Assembly: GCF_030811095.1 (NCBI RefSeq)
Contig: NZ_JAUSQL010000001.1
Location: 2,170,001-2,234,000, forward strand
Length of the DNA: 64,000 nucleotides
DNA from: Trueperella abortisuis
GTDB lineage: Bacteria > Actinomycetota > Actinomycetes > Actinomycetales > Actinomycetaceae
Direction: 5' to 3'
Shown: positions 29,409 to 37,814 of the stretch, piece by piece
Numbering within the stretch: position 1 is the stretch's first letter
Layout: each line of letters starts with the position of its first letter
Made by a program: the position numbers and the translations under genes
The notes under the pieces: generated by a model
Seen by the model: the letters and a program-made list of their open reading frames with translations, nothing else
Database searches by the model: none
Told to the model about the DNA's origin: nothing

Positions 29409-30404
29409 CTAAAGTCTACCAACGAGCGGTACCGGCGGCTTGAGGTGCTTGCGCTCGCGGATGAGCGCCAATAAATAAGCCTGCGTTTCCTCCCAATGCT
29501 CAAAAATCTGGGAATAGCTCAGCGAGACCGTCTCATACCCCAGCATCCGGGCGCGCTGAATCCGCATATAATCCCTGTTGCGTTGCTCCCTGGTGGAGTG
29601 TGCGAAGTCGCCATTACACTCCACTATCAGTGAGCTACCAACCACCATGTCCACCCACCCCACCGTAGGGATTTGCACCTGGGGGCGCACGGGTATCCGG
29701 TTCGAAAGGAAGAACAACCGCACTCGGGTCTCCAGGCCTGATTGGGAGTGGTCGGTGGCCCATCCCAGCACACGTTGCTTCTTGTAGGGCAGATCGCGAA
29801 TCAATGCCTCGACCTCCGCTACCTCGATCAGCCCCATGTTCAGCGCGGACTCTAGCACCATAAGCCCGGTCTCTGCGTCGTGAAAGCGTAACACTTGGTG
29901 AACAGCATCCCAGGGGGCGGGGATGAGGTCGGGGGCGTGGCGTCGGCTATGAACGGTGACATTTCGGGCTTTGACGATCGCTTGGTTCCGGCGGGTCAGA
30001 ATGTGCAGATCCCGGTGAGGAACCCACATTCCGTACAGCTTGCACGCACTTTCGCACGCAATCGCCCCGCCGAGCCCGACCGCCCGAACCGCATCGGCAT
30101 TCGCGTGAGGCAGGGCGTAGATACCGCGGCCGAGCCGGAGCAGGTGTCCAGCCTTTACCGCTTTGCCGCGAGCGCTTTTAGACTGCAGGCCTATGAGCGG
30201 GAGGTCTGCCGCAGTCGCCAGACCGAACTTCCGCCTGGCCAACTCGGGGGTCCAGATCTGTGAATGAGCAGGGGCGATGAATTCGCCCTGCCCGCCCGGA
30301 CTACCGAAAAAGGGAGGCTCGTTGACTAGCCAGGGAGGCGGGCTTTCTTCCGCGTTGGCGAGCCAGGCCGCGCCGGCAACTTCAGTGTTGTGATGATTGA
30401 ACAT
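29409..30404 (-). CDS. AbiEi-like N-terminal domain plus DUF559/Vsr-like endonuclease-fold protein
   Basis: 331 residues. The first part (about 70-165) resembles the winged-helix 'AbiEi antitoxin' type: LLRLGRGIYALPHANAD, then ACESACKLYGMWVPHRDLHILTRR split over a short beta-rich region. The last ~110 residues resemble the DUF559 very-short-patch-repair-like nuclease fold: SGLETRVRLFFL, GWVDMVVGSSLIVECNGDFAH, NRDYMRIQRARMLGYE. The E...VD...E-x-N pattern would be the PD-(D/E)xK site with its Lys position replaced by Asn, so activity is uncertain. Such fusions are common singletons in Actinobacteria and have no established role. It is bracketed by palindromic repeats B and C. Confidence 0.72.
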   Translation of the reverse strand: MFNHHNTEVAGAAWLANAEESPPPWLVNEPPFFGSPGGQGEFIAPAHSQIWTPELARRKFGLATAADLPLIGLQSKSARGKAVKAGHLLRLGRGIYALPHANADAVRAVGLGGAIACESACKLYGMWVPHRDLHILTRRNQAIVKARNVTVHSRRHAPDLIPAPWDAVHQVLRFHDAETGLMVLESALNMGLIEVAEVEALIRDLPYKKQRVLGWATDHSQSGLETRVRLFFLSNRIPVRPQVQIPTVGWVDMVVGSSLIVECNGDFAHSTREQRNRDYMRIQRARMLGYETVSLSYSQIFEHWEETQAYLLALIRERKHLKPPVPLVGRL

Positions 30405-30571
30405 CCTTCAAGTGTGGCCGGTCGAAGTAGACCAGCTCCCCGGCGAACGGGCGAAATGTGAATAGGCGGCGCACCTGAGTGGGCCGTGGATAACTTTCCG
30501 CTAAATCAGCGGTATCGCAGCGGCACAATCGGCCCGCCCTGACGGGGCTGGCGGAGTTGTCCGCCCTTGGC

Positions 30572-30625
30572 GGGACGATTTGAGCCGCATCTTCGCATAT
30601 ATGAAGATGCGGCTCAAATCGTCCC
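30572..30625. repeat. Palindromic repeat, copy C
   Basis: Perfect 23-bp arms (30572-30594 / 30603-30625) around gcatatat. The outer arm is gggacgatttga versus gggacgttttgg in copy B, with the opposite arm changed to match. It lies 11 bases after the stop of the minus-strand SpoU-Nudix gene. Confidence 0.8.
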
Positions 30626-30636
30626 ACGAACGGACG

Positions 30637-31782
30637 TCAGCCGGCCGAGAGGCGGCGGCGCAGCTCCGCCAAGATCGGAAGGTCGGCCGGTGCCCACTGG
30701 ACGTCCCCAAGTTCCTCGACCCCAAGCCAGCGCGCCTGCGCGTGCTCGGTGAACTGCGGCTTCGGTCCGACCAGGTCGCAGAAATATGCATCCAGGATGA
30801 CCCGCCCGAACGGATAGTCATAGATCCCGCGGCCGACGAACTGCTCGACCTCCGTCTCCGTCAGCAGCTCCTCACGGATCTCGCGTGCCAGCGCCTCCTG
30901 CGGGCTTTCCCCGGGCTCGACCTTCCCGCCCGGAAACTCCCAGTAGCCGGCCATGTTCTTGCCCGGCCCCCGCTGCGCCGCCAAGATCTGAGTGCCCCGC
31001 TCGCCCGCATCCCGGCAGAATACGGCCCCGACCACGTGGATCGTCTTCGTCGGCGCGCTGTCGCCCGCGCCCGTATCAGCGCCACCGGCACCACCAACGC
31101 CACCGGCACCGCGAAGCGGCCGGTGCTGCCTGACCCACTCGTGCTGGGCGATGGCCGCGGCGGCGGCCACATTGAGCGAGCGCGTGGAGCCGTATTGCGG
31201 GATGTAAACCGCCTGCGGGCACACGGCCCGCAGCTCGTCGGAGATTCCCACGGATTCCTGTCCGAACACGAGCACGGCCTTCTGTGGTAGAGCGGCGGTC
31301 TCGATGGGTTCGGTGTCGCCCGTGTTGTCGACGGCCACGAGCGTATACCCCGCCTCCGCCGCCCACTGCGCGAGGGCTGCCGCGTCGGGCCTGTGGTAGA
31401 TGTTGAGGTAGCGGTCGGTGACGAGTGCGCCGCGCCGGTTCCACTTCTTCCGCCCCACGATGTGGACGCCACCCACGTTGAATGCGTTCCCCGTGCGCAC
31501 GATGGACCCGATGTTGAGGTCGTGCTCGAGGTTTTCGATGGCGATGTGTAGTGCCGACCTGCTCTTTTCAAGCTCCGCGTGGATCTCCTCCACGCTCCAG
31601 TAGCGGAAGCGATCGGTGACGTTGCGCCGATCGCCGGCCGCCAGGAGTTCGGGGTCGTAGCGGGGATCCTCGGGTAGCGGTTCGCCTGGGTGCTCCTCGA
31701 CCCACGGCCCGACCCCGACGATTCCCCCGATCTTCTCCCCGTTTCCCCAGGTCAGGAAGCCGTGCGGGTCGTTGTCTGTCAC
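30637..31782 (-). CDS. SpoU-type RNA 2'-O-methyltransferase fused to a Nudix hydrolase
   Basis: 381 residues. The N-terminal ~220 are a TrmH/SpoU (SPOUT) methyltransferase: NLEHDLNIGSIVRTGNAFNV (motif 1, ~85), VLVFGQESVGIS (motif 2) and IPQYGSTRSLNVAAAAAIA (motif 3, the knot and SAM site). A Gly/Ala linker (GAGGVGGAGGADTGAG) joins a C-terminal Nudix domain of MutT/8-oxo-dGTPase type; its box GGKVEPGESPQEALAREIRE followed by EL fits GX5EX7REUXEE. It overlaps the PyrE-like gene by 4 to 7 bases. Likely tRNA or rRNA ribose methylation plus nucleotide-pool sanitation in a single chain. RNA target not evident. Confidence 0.9.
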   Translation of the reverse strand: MTDNDPHGFLTWGNGEKIGGIVGVGPWVEEHPGEPLPEDPRYDPELLAAGDRRNVTDRFRYWSVEEIHAELEKSRSALHIAIENLEHDLNIGSIVRTGNAFNVGGVHIVGRKKWNRRGALVTDRYLNIYHRPDAAALAQWAAEAGYTLVAVDNTGDTEPIETAALPQKAVLVFGQESVGISDELRAVCPQAVYIPQYGSTRSLNVAAAAAIAQHEWVRQHRPLRGAGGVGGAGGADTGAGDSAPTKTIHVVGAVFCRDAGERGTQILAAQRGPGKNMAGYWEFPGGKVEPGESPQEALAREIREELLTETEVEQFVGRGIYDYPFGRVILDAYFCDLVGPKPQFTEHAQARWLGVEELGDVQWAPADLPILAELRRRLSAG

Positions 31783-32285
31783 TTTTCCTCCTCGAGGTCG
31801 GACGCCTCAAAGAGCGCCAGGTTCACGACGCCGTCTTCGCCCGGTTCGCCGGCCCTGCCAGTCTTAGCCGCCCTCACGACGACGGCGAGGCCTGCCACCT
31901 GCGGATCGCCCACCTGCGGGCCATTCTCCCCCAACGCATCCGGCCCGGCGGACGGCCCGCCCGGCACCTGGGCGGCGTCGAAGCCCACCACGACCACTGG
32001 CCCGCCGACCGCCGGCACGATGGCGCCAGCCTCGACCGTGAAGGCATCGAGGTACTGGCCGCGCGATGCCGCCGCGTGGAGGATGGCTGTGGAGATCGCG
32101 AGCGCGAGCGGCCCCTCGCCCCCGATGGCCTCGATGTTGCCGGGGCCGAGCCCGGCTTCTTCGAGGAGGTCGAGCATGGCGTGGCCGAGGAGGGGCGCGG
32201 CCTCGCGGTGTAGTGCGGCGGTGAGGGGGTCGAGTTCGCGCAGGTAGTGAGCGAGGCGCGCTTTGGGTGCGTCGTTAATGTCCAT
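31779..32285 (-). CDS. PyrE-like (orotate phosphoribosyltransferase-related) protein with a degraded PRPP loop
   Basis: About 168 residues from ATG 32285 (a GTG two codons upstream is an alternative). The stretch TAALHREAAPLLGHAMLDLLEE...AIGGEGPLALAISTAILHAAASRGQYLDAF parallels actinobacterial PyrE, and its position beside a SpoU gene is the usual pyrE position in Mycobacterium and Streptomyces. But the PRPP-binding loop expected as VVVEDTSTTGGS appears as VVVVGFDAAQVPGGPSAG, lacking the acidic pair and the Thr run. Suggests a pseudo-enzyme or remnant; the true pyrE would be elsewhere. Confidence 0.65.
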   Translation of the reverse strand: MDINDAPKARLAHYLRELDPLTAALHREAAPLLGHAMLDLLEEAGLGPGNIEAIGGEGPLALAISTAILHAAASRGQYLDAFTVEAGAIVPAVGGPVVVVGFDAAQVPGGPSAGPDALGENGPQVGDPQVAGLAVVVRAAKTGRAGEPGEDGVVNLALFEASDLEEEK

Positions 32286-32300
32286 GCTCACAGCATACGA

Positions 32301-33377
32301 CTACGGGGTACGGAGCACGGCAACGGGGTCGCGCCGGGAGGCCCACAGGGCGGGCGGGAAGGCGGAGGCCGCGGTGGCCGTGAGCGTCAGGATGACCACC
32401 GAGATGGTGACGGTTAGCGGTATCGGCGCATGTGTGTGGTGAAAGTAGGCGCCCACTGCGAGTGCCGCGATGGCCGCTCCGCCGACGGCCGGGATGAGGG
32501 TACGCAGGATCGTCAGCAGGGTGAGGTCTGCCCGGGAGATGCCGAGTGCGCGACGCCGCCCGATGTCGCTCCGGTTGAGTAGCACGTCGGCGAGGACCAC
32601 GGCGCTGATAAGTACGATCCCGCCGCCGAGCGCGATGAGTAAGGTGGTGCGATTGTGCTGGCCGACTTCCCCGGCGAGGGATTGGGCGTGCAGGTCGAGG
32701 CCGTCGGGCATGTCGATGGTGACCGCTTCGGTGCTCGGATTGCCGAGGATGCCTAGGATTTCCTCGCGGGCGTTCTCAGCGTCGGCGATGGACCTGACGA
32801 GCACCTGGACCTCGGCGAACGTGCTCTGATCGGTCGCAACAAGCCCGCCGACGAAGCGCTCATAGCCGGGCTTGGGCTCGAACACGCCCACCACGGGGTA
32901 TTGGCGCCCTTCGGCCGATTCGAGGTAGCCGCTCGGCGCGGCCAGCCGCTGGCGGTCCAGCGCTGCGGAGGTGACGATCGCTTCTCCAGGGTTCGGGTAT
33001 CGGCCCGAGACGAGGTCCGCCGCCGTGGTGGCGTCGGAGATCTCCCAGATGGGGATCGGGTCGACGGCGAGCCGCCCGTTGCGCACGTCGCGCGGCAGTC
33101 CAACGCCGACGCCGCTCTCAACCGCGGACAGTCGCACGATTGCGCCCATGGTCTGCGTGTTGACGAAGCCCTGGCTCGCTTTGTCGCGCACGGTGAGCAC
33201 GCGCGCGGGTGGGCTCTCCATCTCGTTTAGCAGACGTTGCTCGATCGCCGCGGACCGCCCCACCGTGGAGAGCACTCCCGCACACAGCATCCCGACCACG
33301 AACGCGATGAGCGCCGCTGCCACCGGCTGCGATCGCGATGCGAGTAGCGCCAGATGGAAGATTCGTTGCAGTTTCAT
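32301..33377 (-). CDS. FtsX/MacB-like ABC transporter permease (cassette 1)
   Basis: 358 residues: one N-terminal transmembrane helix (VAAALIAFVVGMLCAGVLST), an extracytoplasmic domain of about 200 residues, then three helices at the C-terminal end (LLIALGGGIVLISAVVLADV, LIPAVGGAAIAALAVGAYF, SVVILTLTATAASAFPPAL). This is the FtsX/MacB topology. It ends DPVAVLRTP; the cassette 2 permease (41933-43021) ends DPVRVLRTP. Overlaps the ATPase gene by 4 bases. Fourth gene of lipoprotein-adaptor-ATPase-permease. Confidence 0.87.
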   Translation of the reverse strand: MKLQRIFHLALLASRSQPVAAALIAFVVGMLCAGVLSTVGRSAAIEQRLLNEMESPPARVLTVRDKASQGFVNTQTMGAIVRLSAVESGVGVGLPRDVRNGRLAVDPIPIWEISDATTAADLVSGRYPNPGEAIVTSAALDRQRLAAPSGYLESAEGRQYPVVGVFEPKPGYERFVGGLVATDQSTFAEVQVLVRSIADAENAREEILGILGNPSTEAVTIDMPDGLDLHAQSLAGEVGQHNRTTLLIALGGGIVLISAVVLADVLLNRSDIGRRRALGISRADLTLLTILRTLIPAVGGAAIAALAVGAYFHHTHAPIPLTVTISVVILTLTATAASAFPPALWASRRDPVAVLRTP

Positions 33378-34024
33378 AGCTCGAGCACCTCGTCGGAGGC
33401 GTCGGGGACGAGCGGGTCATGGGTGGCGATGAGGACCGTGCGGCCCTCTTGCGCGGCCTTCCTGATCGCTCCGAGCACATGCTCGGAGTTGTTTCGGTCC
33501 AGGTTCCCGGTCGGTTCGTCGGCAAGGATGAGGTCGGGGTTGGTCACGAACGCGCGACAAATGGCGACCCTTTGGGCTTGCCCGCCAGAAATCTGCCCCG
33601 GCTTGTGGTCCGCACGGTCGGCGAGGCCGAACGCTTCCAATAGTTCACGCGCTTGCTTTCGCAGTTCGACACGCGGTGTTCCGCGGTAGAGCCCTGGCTC
33701 CATGACTGATTCGATGATGGGCACCCGCGGGTTGAGCTCGGCGTTTTGGAAGATGAAGCCGACGCGCGAGGCGCGCATGGCGGAGGCCTGGGTGTCGCTG
33801 ATGCGGGTGAGGTCAGTGCCGTCGACTAGCACGCTTCCCGCGCTCGGTTGTAGGAGCAGACCGAGGATGTAGAGCAGGGTGGACTTTCCGCGACCGGAGG
33901 CGCCGGTCAGTGCCGTGACCTTGCCGGGTGTGAACTCGTGGGTCAGGCCCTCGAATAGCTCCGGCCCTTGCGTGGTGTATGAGAAGCGAAGGTCACGGAT
34001 TGCCCACACGCCCGGCCTAGTCAC
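33374..34024 (-). CDS. ABC transporter ATP-binding protein (cassette 1)
   Basis: About 216 residues. Walker A is GASGRGKSTLLYILGLLLQP, signature ISGGQAQRVAICRA, Walker B LILADEPTGNLD and H-loop IATHDP: the LolD/MacB-type exporter ATPase. GTG 34024 overlaps the adaptor stop (GTGACTAG). GTG 34009 would match the start of the cassette 2 homologue, and an open extension to 34102 is less likely. Walker A has R in place of the usual C/S before GKS. Partner permease follows with a 4-base overlap. Confidence 0.9.
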   Translation of the reverse strand: MTRPGVWAIRDLRFSYTTQGPELFEGLTHEFTPGKVTALTGASGRGKSTLLYILGLLLQPSAGSVLVDGTDLTRISDTQASAMRASRVGFIFQNAELNPRVPIIESVMEPGLYRGTPRVELRKQARELLEAFGLADRADHKPGQISGGQAQRVAICRAFVTNPDLILADEPTGNLDRNNSEHVLGAIRKAAQEGRTVLIATHDPLVPDASDEVLEL

Positions 34025-35063
34025 CCTCACTGGGGTCTCCGATTCGCACTCGTGTGCCCGAGGCGATGCCATCGACCAGCGCGAGCCCGTCCTGCGAACC
34101 AAGCACAGTGACGGGGGTATTCACGACGCCGCTCTCACCCTCCACAACGAGCGTCGCGGCGCCGTTCACATCCACAGTGATCGCGGAGACTGGCACGAGC
34201 ACACCGGTTTGTGCGGGCACCACCTCGGCCAGTGCGCTCATCACCACTTTCTCCTCGGCGGGCAAAGCGTCGCATTCCGCGCCACACAGCAGGCCGTCAT
34301 CTGCGAGCACATCGGCGTGGATGACACCCTGGTCGTCGGGGGCTGCGGAGCCGATCCTGCCCTGCCAGGTCCTGTCCGCATAGGTGACGGAGACTGGTGT
34401 TCCCTCGGGCACGAGCGAGACCTGTTGTGCGGTGAGGATCGTCCGGAAATGAGGCTCACCGACGACGGCGAATACGAGTCGTTCACCGCCGGTCAGGACG
34501 GCGCCCACCGCGCCGTCGTCGTGAAGGAAGAGCCGGGCGGGGAGGCTCGGGACCGCGATGAGCTCGCCGAGGGGGATCTCTCCCGTTGCCTCTCGGCCCT
34601 GGTCCTTGTGCCATTGGCGCACGCCGGCCGCGGTCTGATCGGTGAACGTGGCTTCGCCGCCGGCCGGGTAGCCGAGGGCGGTGAGTGCGGCGTTGAGTTG
34701 GCTGACGTCGTCGCCGATCAGCCCCTCATACAGGTCCCGGTAGAAGGGGACGCTGCCCTCGACCACTCGCACGGCCTGCCCGTCAACGAAGTAGACGGGA
34801 TCGCCCACCGAGAATTCGGTTTCGTTCGAGCGTGCGGTGACCGTGCCCGGAAGGCGGTTGACTGCGACGGCGCGACGCTCCTGGATAGCCTCGACTGACA
34901 GGGCGATCGTTCGCCCGATACTTCCCTCGCTTGCCTCAGCCCAGATCGGCTCGACCGTTGGGGCTTTGCTCGAGCCGATCCCGTTGACGGTGTATCCTGC
35001 CCAGAACGCCGCGCCGATCATGGCGAGCACGCCGAGGGCTGTCAGGAGTCGTTTGGATAGCAT
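34017..35063 (-). CDS. Membrane-anchored peptidoglycan-binding adaptor, MacA-like (cassette 1)
   Basis: 348 residues: N-terminal membrane anchor (LLTALGVLAMIGAAFWAGY), a peptidoglycan_binding_1 domain at about 108-155 (YEGLIGDDVSQLNAALTALGYP...FTDQTAAGVRQWHKDQG) and a membrane-fusion-like barrel ending with a VPVSAITVDVNGAATLVV segment. A CGAEC pair at about residue 255 matches CDTRC in the paralogue at 40166-41296. Probably bridges the ABC permease and the wall, as MacA does in the periplasm; here there is no outer membrane, hence the peptidoglycan-binding domain. Starts one base after the lipoprotein stop. Confidence 0.85.
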   Translation of the reverse strand: MLSKRLLTALGVLAMIGAAFWAGYTVNGIGSSKAPTVEPIWAEASEGSIGRTIALSVEAIQERRAVAVNRLPGTVTARSNETEFSVGDPVYFVDGQAVRVVEGSVPFYRDLYEGLIGDDVSQLNAALTALGYPAGGEATFTDQTAAGVRQWHKDQGREATGEIPLGELIAVPSLPARLFLHDDGAVGAVLTGGERLVFAVVGEPHFRTILTAQQVSLVPEGTPVSVTYADRTWQGRIGSAAPDDQGVIHADVLADDGLLCGAECDALPAEEKVVMSALAEVVPAQTGVLVPVSAITVDVNGAATLVVEGESGVVNTPVTVLGSQDGLALVDGIASGTRVRIGDPSEGD

Positions 35064-35064
35064 G

Positions 35065-35817
35065 TCACTGGCCGTAGTAGTACTGGGCGGGCGGCAATGC
35101 CGGGCATGCCTCGTACAGGTTGCGCAGGGCTTCGCTGCCTTCTTTGAAGCGGGTTCGAGATTCAGGCGACCAGGCGTCGCCGACGACGTCGGGCATCCAC
35201 GGTGACTCTTCGCTGTTCACGTCGTCTAAACTGGCGATCCAGGCCTCCTTGCTGGGCGCCTCCTGGACAAACTTCACGCCTTGGGCTTGCGCGCACGGGA
35301 CGAAGAACGTGGTGTAGTACTCGTACTTCACGGCGCGCTGCTCCGGCGTTTCCTCAGGATAGCCAAAATCGGCGGGGGTGTATTGGGCCATGCACAGCCA
35401 GACCTGGATCCGTGCGCTATCGCTCAGGTCTTTCCCGTTAATGCCCCGACCGTCAGCGGACAGTTCAACAGGGTAGCCGGCCGCGATCATGCAGTCGGCC
35501 ACCGGCTGCATGTCCTCACCGAGGTCGAGCCGGCGGACGAGGTCGGGAACTGGCAGAGCCGGATCGACCCCGAACGTGGCCCGGGAGGTCTCGAGCGCGT
35601 CGAGACGAGCGCGCTCGGACTCCTCCTCGCTCATCTTGGGAAGGGAGACCACAGTCTCCGGCTTCCACGCGGAATAGTCGAAGGTAGCTACCGTGCTCTC
35701 CTTTGCGGAGGCCTGGTTGCCCGGCCCGGCGTCACCGCAAGCGGCAAGACCAAGGCATACGGTCAGAAGGAGGGCGCACCGCGCTATCATTAAGCGGGCA
35801 CAACGCATTTCAGGCAT
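35065..35817 (-). CDS. Lipoprotein with conserved cysteines (cassette 1)
   Basis: About 250 residues. Signal peptide with lipobox LGLAAC (Cys near residue 27). Mature part has C-M-I-A-A-G-Y (~113), LCMAQYTPADFGYPEE (~147) and FVPCAQAQGVKF (~180), which align with YVPCMHDAGW, DYVCSGQY and VLPCLAKYGY of the cassette 2 lipoprotein; a Cys also occurs near the C-terminus in both. Spaced Cys suggest two disulfides outside the membrane. First gene of the operon. An inverted repeat, ctgac-N7-gtcag, sits at 35820-35836 just upstream. No known family is recognised; role unknown, perhaps substrate or sensor of the ABC system. Confidence 0.8.
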   Translation of the reverse strand: MPEMRCARLMIARCALLLTVCLGLAACGDAGPGNQASAKESTVATFDYSAWKPETVVSLPKMSEEESERARLDALETSRATFGVDPALPVPDLVRRLDLGEDMQPVADCMIAAGYPVELSADGRGINGKDLSDSARIQVWLCMAQYTPADFGYPEETPEQRAVKYEYYTTFFVPCAQAQGVKFVQEAPSKEAWIASLDDVNSEESPWMPDVVGDAWSPESRTRFKEGSEALRNLYEACPALPPAQYYYGQ

Positions 35818-36043
35818 TTCTGACTTAACCTGTCAGCTCGCTACTAATCGTTCGGATTGCAGTACTGCTTGGTCTTGGACAGATTTAAGGAAGGTGCCCG
35901 AACATAGCAACGCGGCGATCGTCTGTCGCAGAGTCTTCATCGGCTCTTCCTCTCAAGGACCATAGATCGCCCCCGTTGGCGATCTGTGCCAAATGTAACA
36001 TGATCGCGCCGGATTCGTCTCCGTTTTCCCAAAAACTGACCAC

Positions 36044-36802
36044 TTATCGGCCAGACAGGCTCGGCCCCGCGATCCTCCGCACAAGCGCACGCGGCATCAG
36101 CTTCACGACGCCGGCGGCCGCCTTATAGAGAGGAGTGGGCGTGAGAAGCACCCGGCCGCGGCGGGCCGCCGCGAGCGCTGCCGCGACCACCTGGGAGGGC
36201 TCGGCGAAGACGGCGTCGGGCCACTGGCTGGAATCGACGTGGGAGCGTTCGTGGAACTCGGTGCGGATGAGGCCGGGGGTGACGGCCGTGGCGGTGACCC
36301 CGCTGCCTGCGAGCTCGGCGGCGAGCCCCTCGGTGAAAGTGCGCACCCAGGCCTTGTGCGCGGAGTAGGTGCCCTGGGCAGTCAGTGCGGTCAGGGATGA
36401 GACGTTGATGATGGCGCCGCGGCCGCGGGCCTTCATGGAGGCGGCCGCGGCGTGTGACAGGACGAGCACGGCCCGCACCATGACGTCCAACCCGGCCAGC
36501 TCCCGCTCGAGCGAGCCGCCCACGAAGTCCTGCCCGAGCCCGAATCCCGCGTTGTTGACCAGCACCGACACCGGCGAGGACGTAATCTTGGCCGCGACCC
36601 GGTCCACGGCGTCGTGATCGGCGAGGTCGGCCGGGAGGACTTCGACGCCGACCCCGAATTCCGCGCGCAGTTGCCCCGCTACTTCCTCGAGTCGGGATGC
36701 GTTGCGGGCGACGAGGATGAGGTCAAGGCCGGAGGCGGCGAGCTGGCGGGCAAATTCGCGGCCGAGGCCGGCGGAGGCGCCGGTGATGAGTGCGGTGGTC
36801 AT
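36044..36802 (-). CDS. Short-chain dehydrogenase/reductase
   Basis: 252 residues, classical SDR. TGASAGLG at residues 7-14 (TGxxxGxG), LVNNAGFG (~85), Ser in INVSSLTA (~138) and the catalytic YSAHK (~150). NAD(P)-dependent oxidoreductase; substrate unknown. A short hairpin agatcgcc/ggcgatct (35964-35985) lies downstream. The gene diverges from xthA. Confidence 0.9.
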   Translation of the reverse strand: MTTALITGASAGLGREFARQLAASGLDLILVARNASRLEEVAGQLRAEFGVGVEVLPADLADHDAVDRVAAKITSSPVSVLVNNAGFGLGQDFVGGSLERELAGLDVMVRAVLVLSHAAAASMKARGRGAIINVSSLTALTAQGTYSAHKAWVRTFTEGLAAELAGSGVTATAVTPGLIRTEFHERSHVDSSQWPDAVFAEPSQVVAAALAAARRGRVLLTPTPLYKAAAGVVKLMPRALVRRIAGPSLSGR

Positions 36803-36855
36803 GGGACGAGTCTAGCCGGAGAGAATATGTCGGAGGCCGGCGGTAGGCTGAAGGC

Positions 36856-37680
36856 ATGAAGCTAGCGACGTGGAATATCAACTCGGTTCGTGCGCGCGCG
36901 GACCGCGCCGTGGAGGTGCTCACGCGGCACGACCTCGACGTGCTCGCCCTGCAGGAAATCAAGTGTAAGCCGGAGCAGTTCCCCCTCACGCCCTTCCGCG
37001 AGGCGGGTTACGACGTGGCCCTTCACGGGCTGAATCAGTGGAATGGCGTGGCGATCGTGTCGCGCGTGGGGATCGCGGGCGTGCGCACGGCCTTCGAGGG
37101 CCAGCCCGGCTTCGCCAAGGGAACGCCCAGCGAGGGGCTCTTCATCGCCGGCGACGTCGAAGCGCGGGCCATCGGCGCCACCTGCGCGGGTAGCGCGGCC
37201 GGCTCGGGCGTGGAGGTCTGGAGTCTGTACGTACCCAACGGGCGCGCGGTGGCGGACCCGCACTACCACTACAAGCTGGCGTGGCTTGCCGCGCTGAAGG
37301 ACGCGATGTCCGCGCGCTTGGCGGCGGACCCGGAGGCGAAGATCGCCCTGGTCGGGGACTGGAACGTGATCCCCACGGATGCGGACGTGTGGGACACCGG
37401 CGCAACCGGCGGCCTGTACCTGAGTGAGCCGGAACGGCGGGCGTTTTTTGCGTTCGAGGAGGCCGGCTTTGTCGAGGTCACTCGGCCGCGAGTCACGAAC
37501 TACACGTTCTGGGACTACCAACAGCTCCGATTCCCCAAGAACGAAGGGATGCGTATCGATTACGTCTACGCATCGCCGGCGTTGGCGGCCACCGTCACCT
37601 CGGCCGTCATTGATCGGGATGAACGCAAGGGAAAGGGGGCCTCGGATCACGTGCCCGTCGTCGTGGAGTTCGCGCTATAG
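36856..37680 (+). CDS. xthA: Exodeoxyribonuclease III
   Basis: 274 residues, EEP superfamily. Motifs: ATWNINSVRAR (residues 4-14), LALQEIKC (~31) with the metal-binding Glu, YVPNGR, VGDWNVIPTDADVWD (~170), RIDYVYAS and SDHVPVVVEF at the end. 3'-5' exonuclease and AP endonuclease of base excision repair. Diverges from the SDR gene. The ATG is preceded by a weak site (taggctgaaggc). Confidence 0.95.
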   Translation: MKLATWNINSVRARADRAVEVLTRHDLDVLALQEIKCKPEQFPLTPFREAGYDVALHGLNQWNGVAIVSRVGIAGVRTAFEGQPGFAKGTPSEGLFIAGDVEARAIGATCAGSAAGSGVEVWSLYVPNGRAVADPHYHYKLAWLAALKDAMSARLAADPEAKIALVGDWNVIPTDADVWDTGATGGLYLSEPERRAFFAFEEAGFVEVTRPRVTNYTFWDYQQLRFPKNEGMRIDYVYASPALAATVTSAVIDRDERKGKGASDHVPVVVEFAL

Positions 37681-37727
37681 GGCCGGCTACGACGCCGGTT
37701 CGCGGCTCGCCCGCGCCCACCGCGAAC

Positions 37728-37810
37728 CGCACAGCTGCGGCCCCCGACCGCGCAACTACGGCTCCTGGACGCGCAACTACAGCTCCCGGCTGCACAGCTG
37801 CGGCCCCGAC
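37728..37810. repeat. Four degenerate ~21-bp tandem repeats
   Basis: Units start at about 37728, 37749, 37771 and 37791 and share the pattern gcRcaRctRcRgcYcc, period 20-22 bp. They fill the gap between the convergent xthA and serine hydrolase genes. No T-run. Confidence 0.6.
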
Positions 37811-37814
37811 CGCG

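Noticed and set aside
37728..37810. Possible CRISPR-like array
   Set aside because: Units are contiguous without spacers and degenerate; no cas gene is present.
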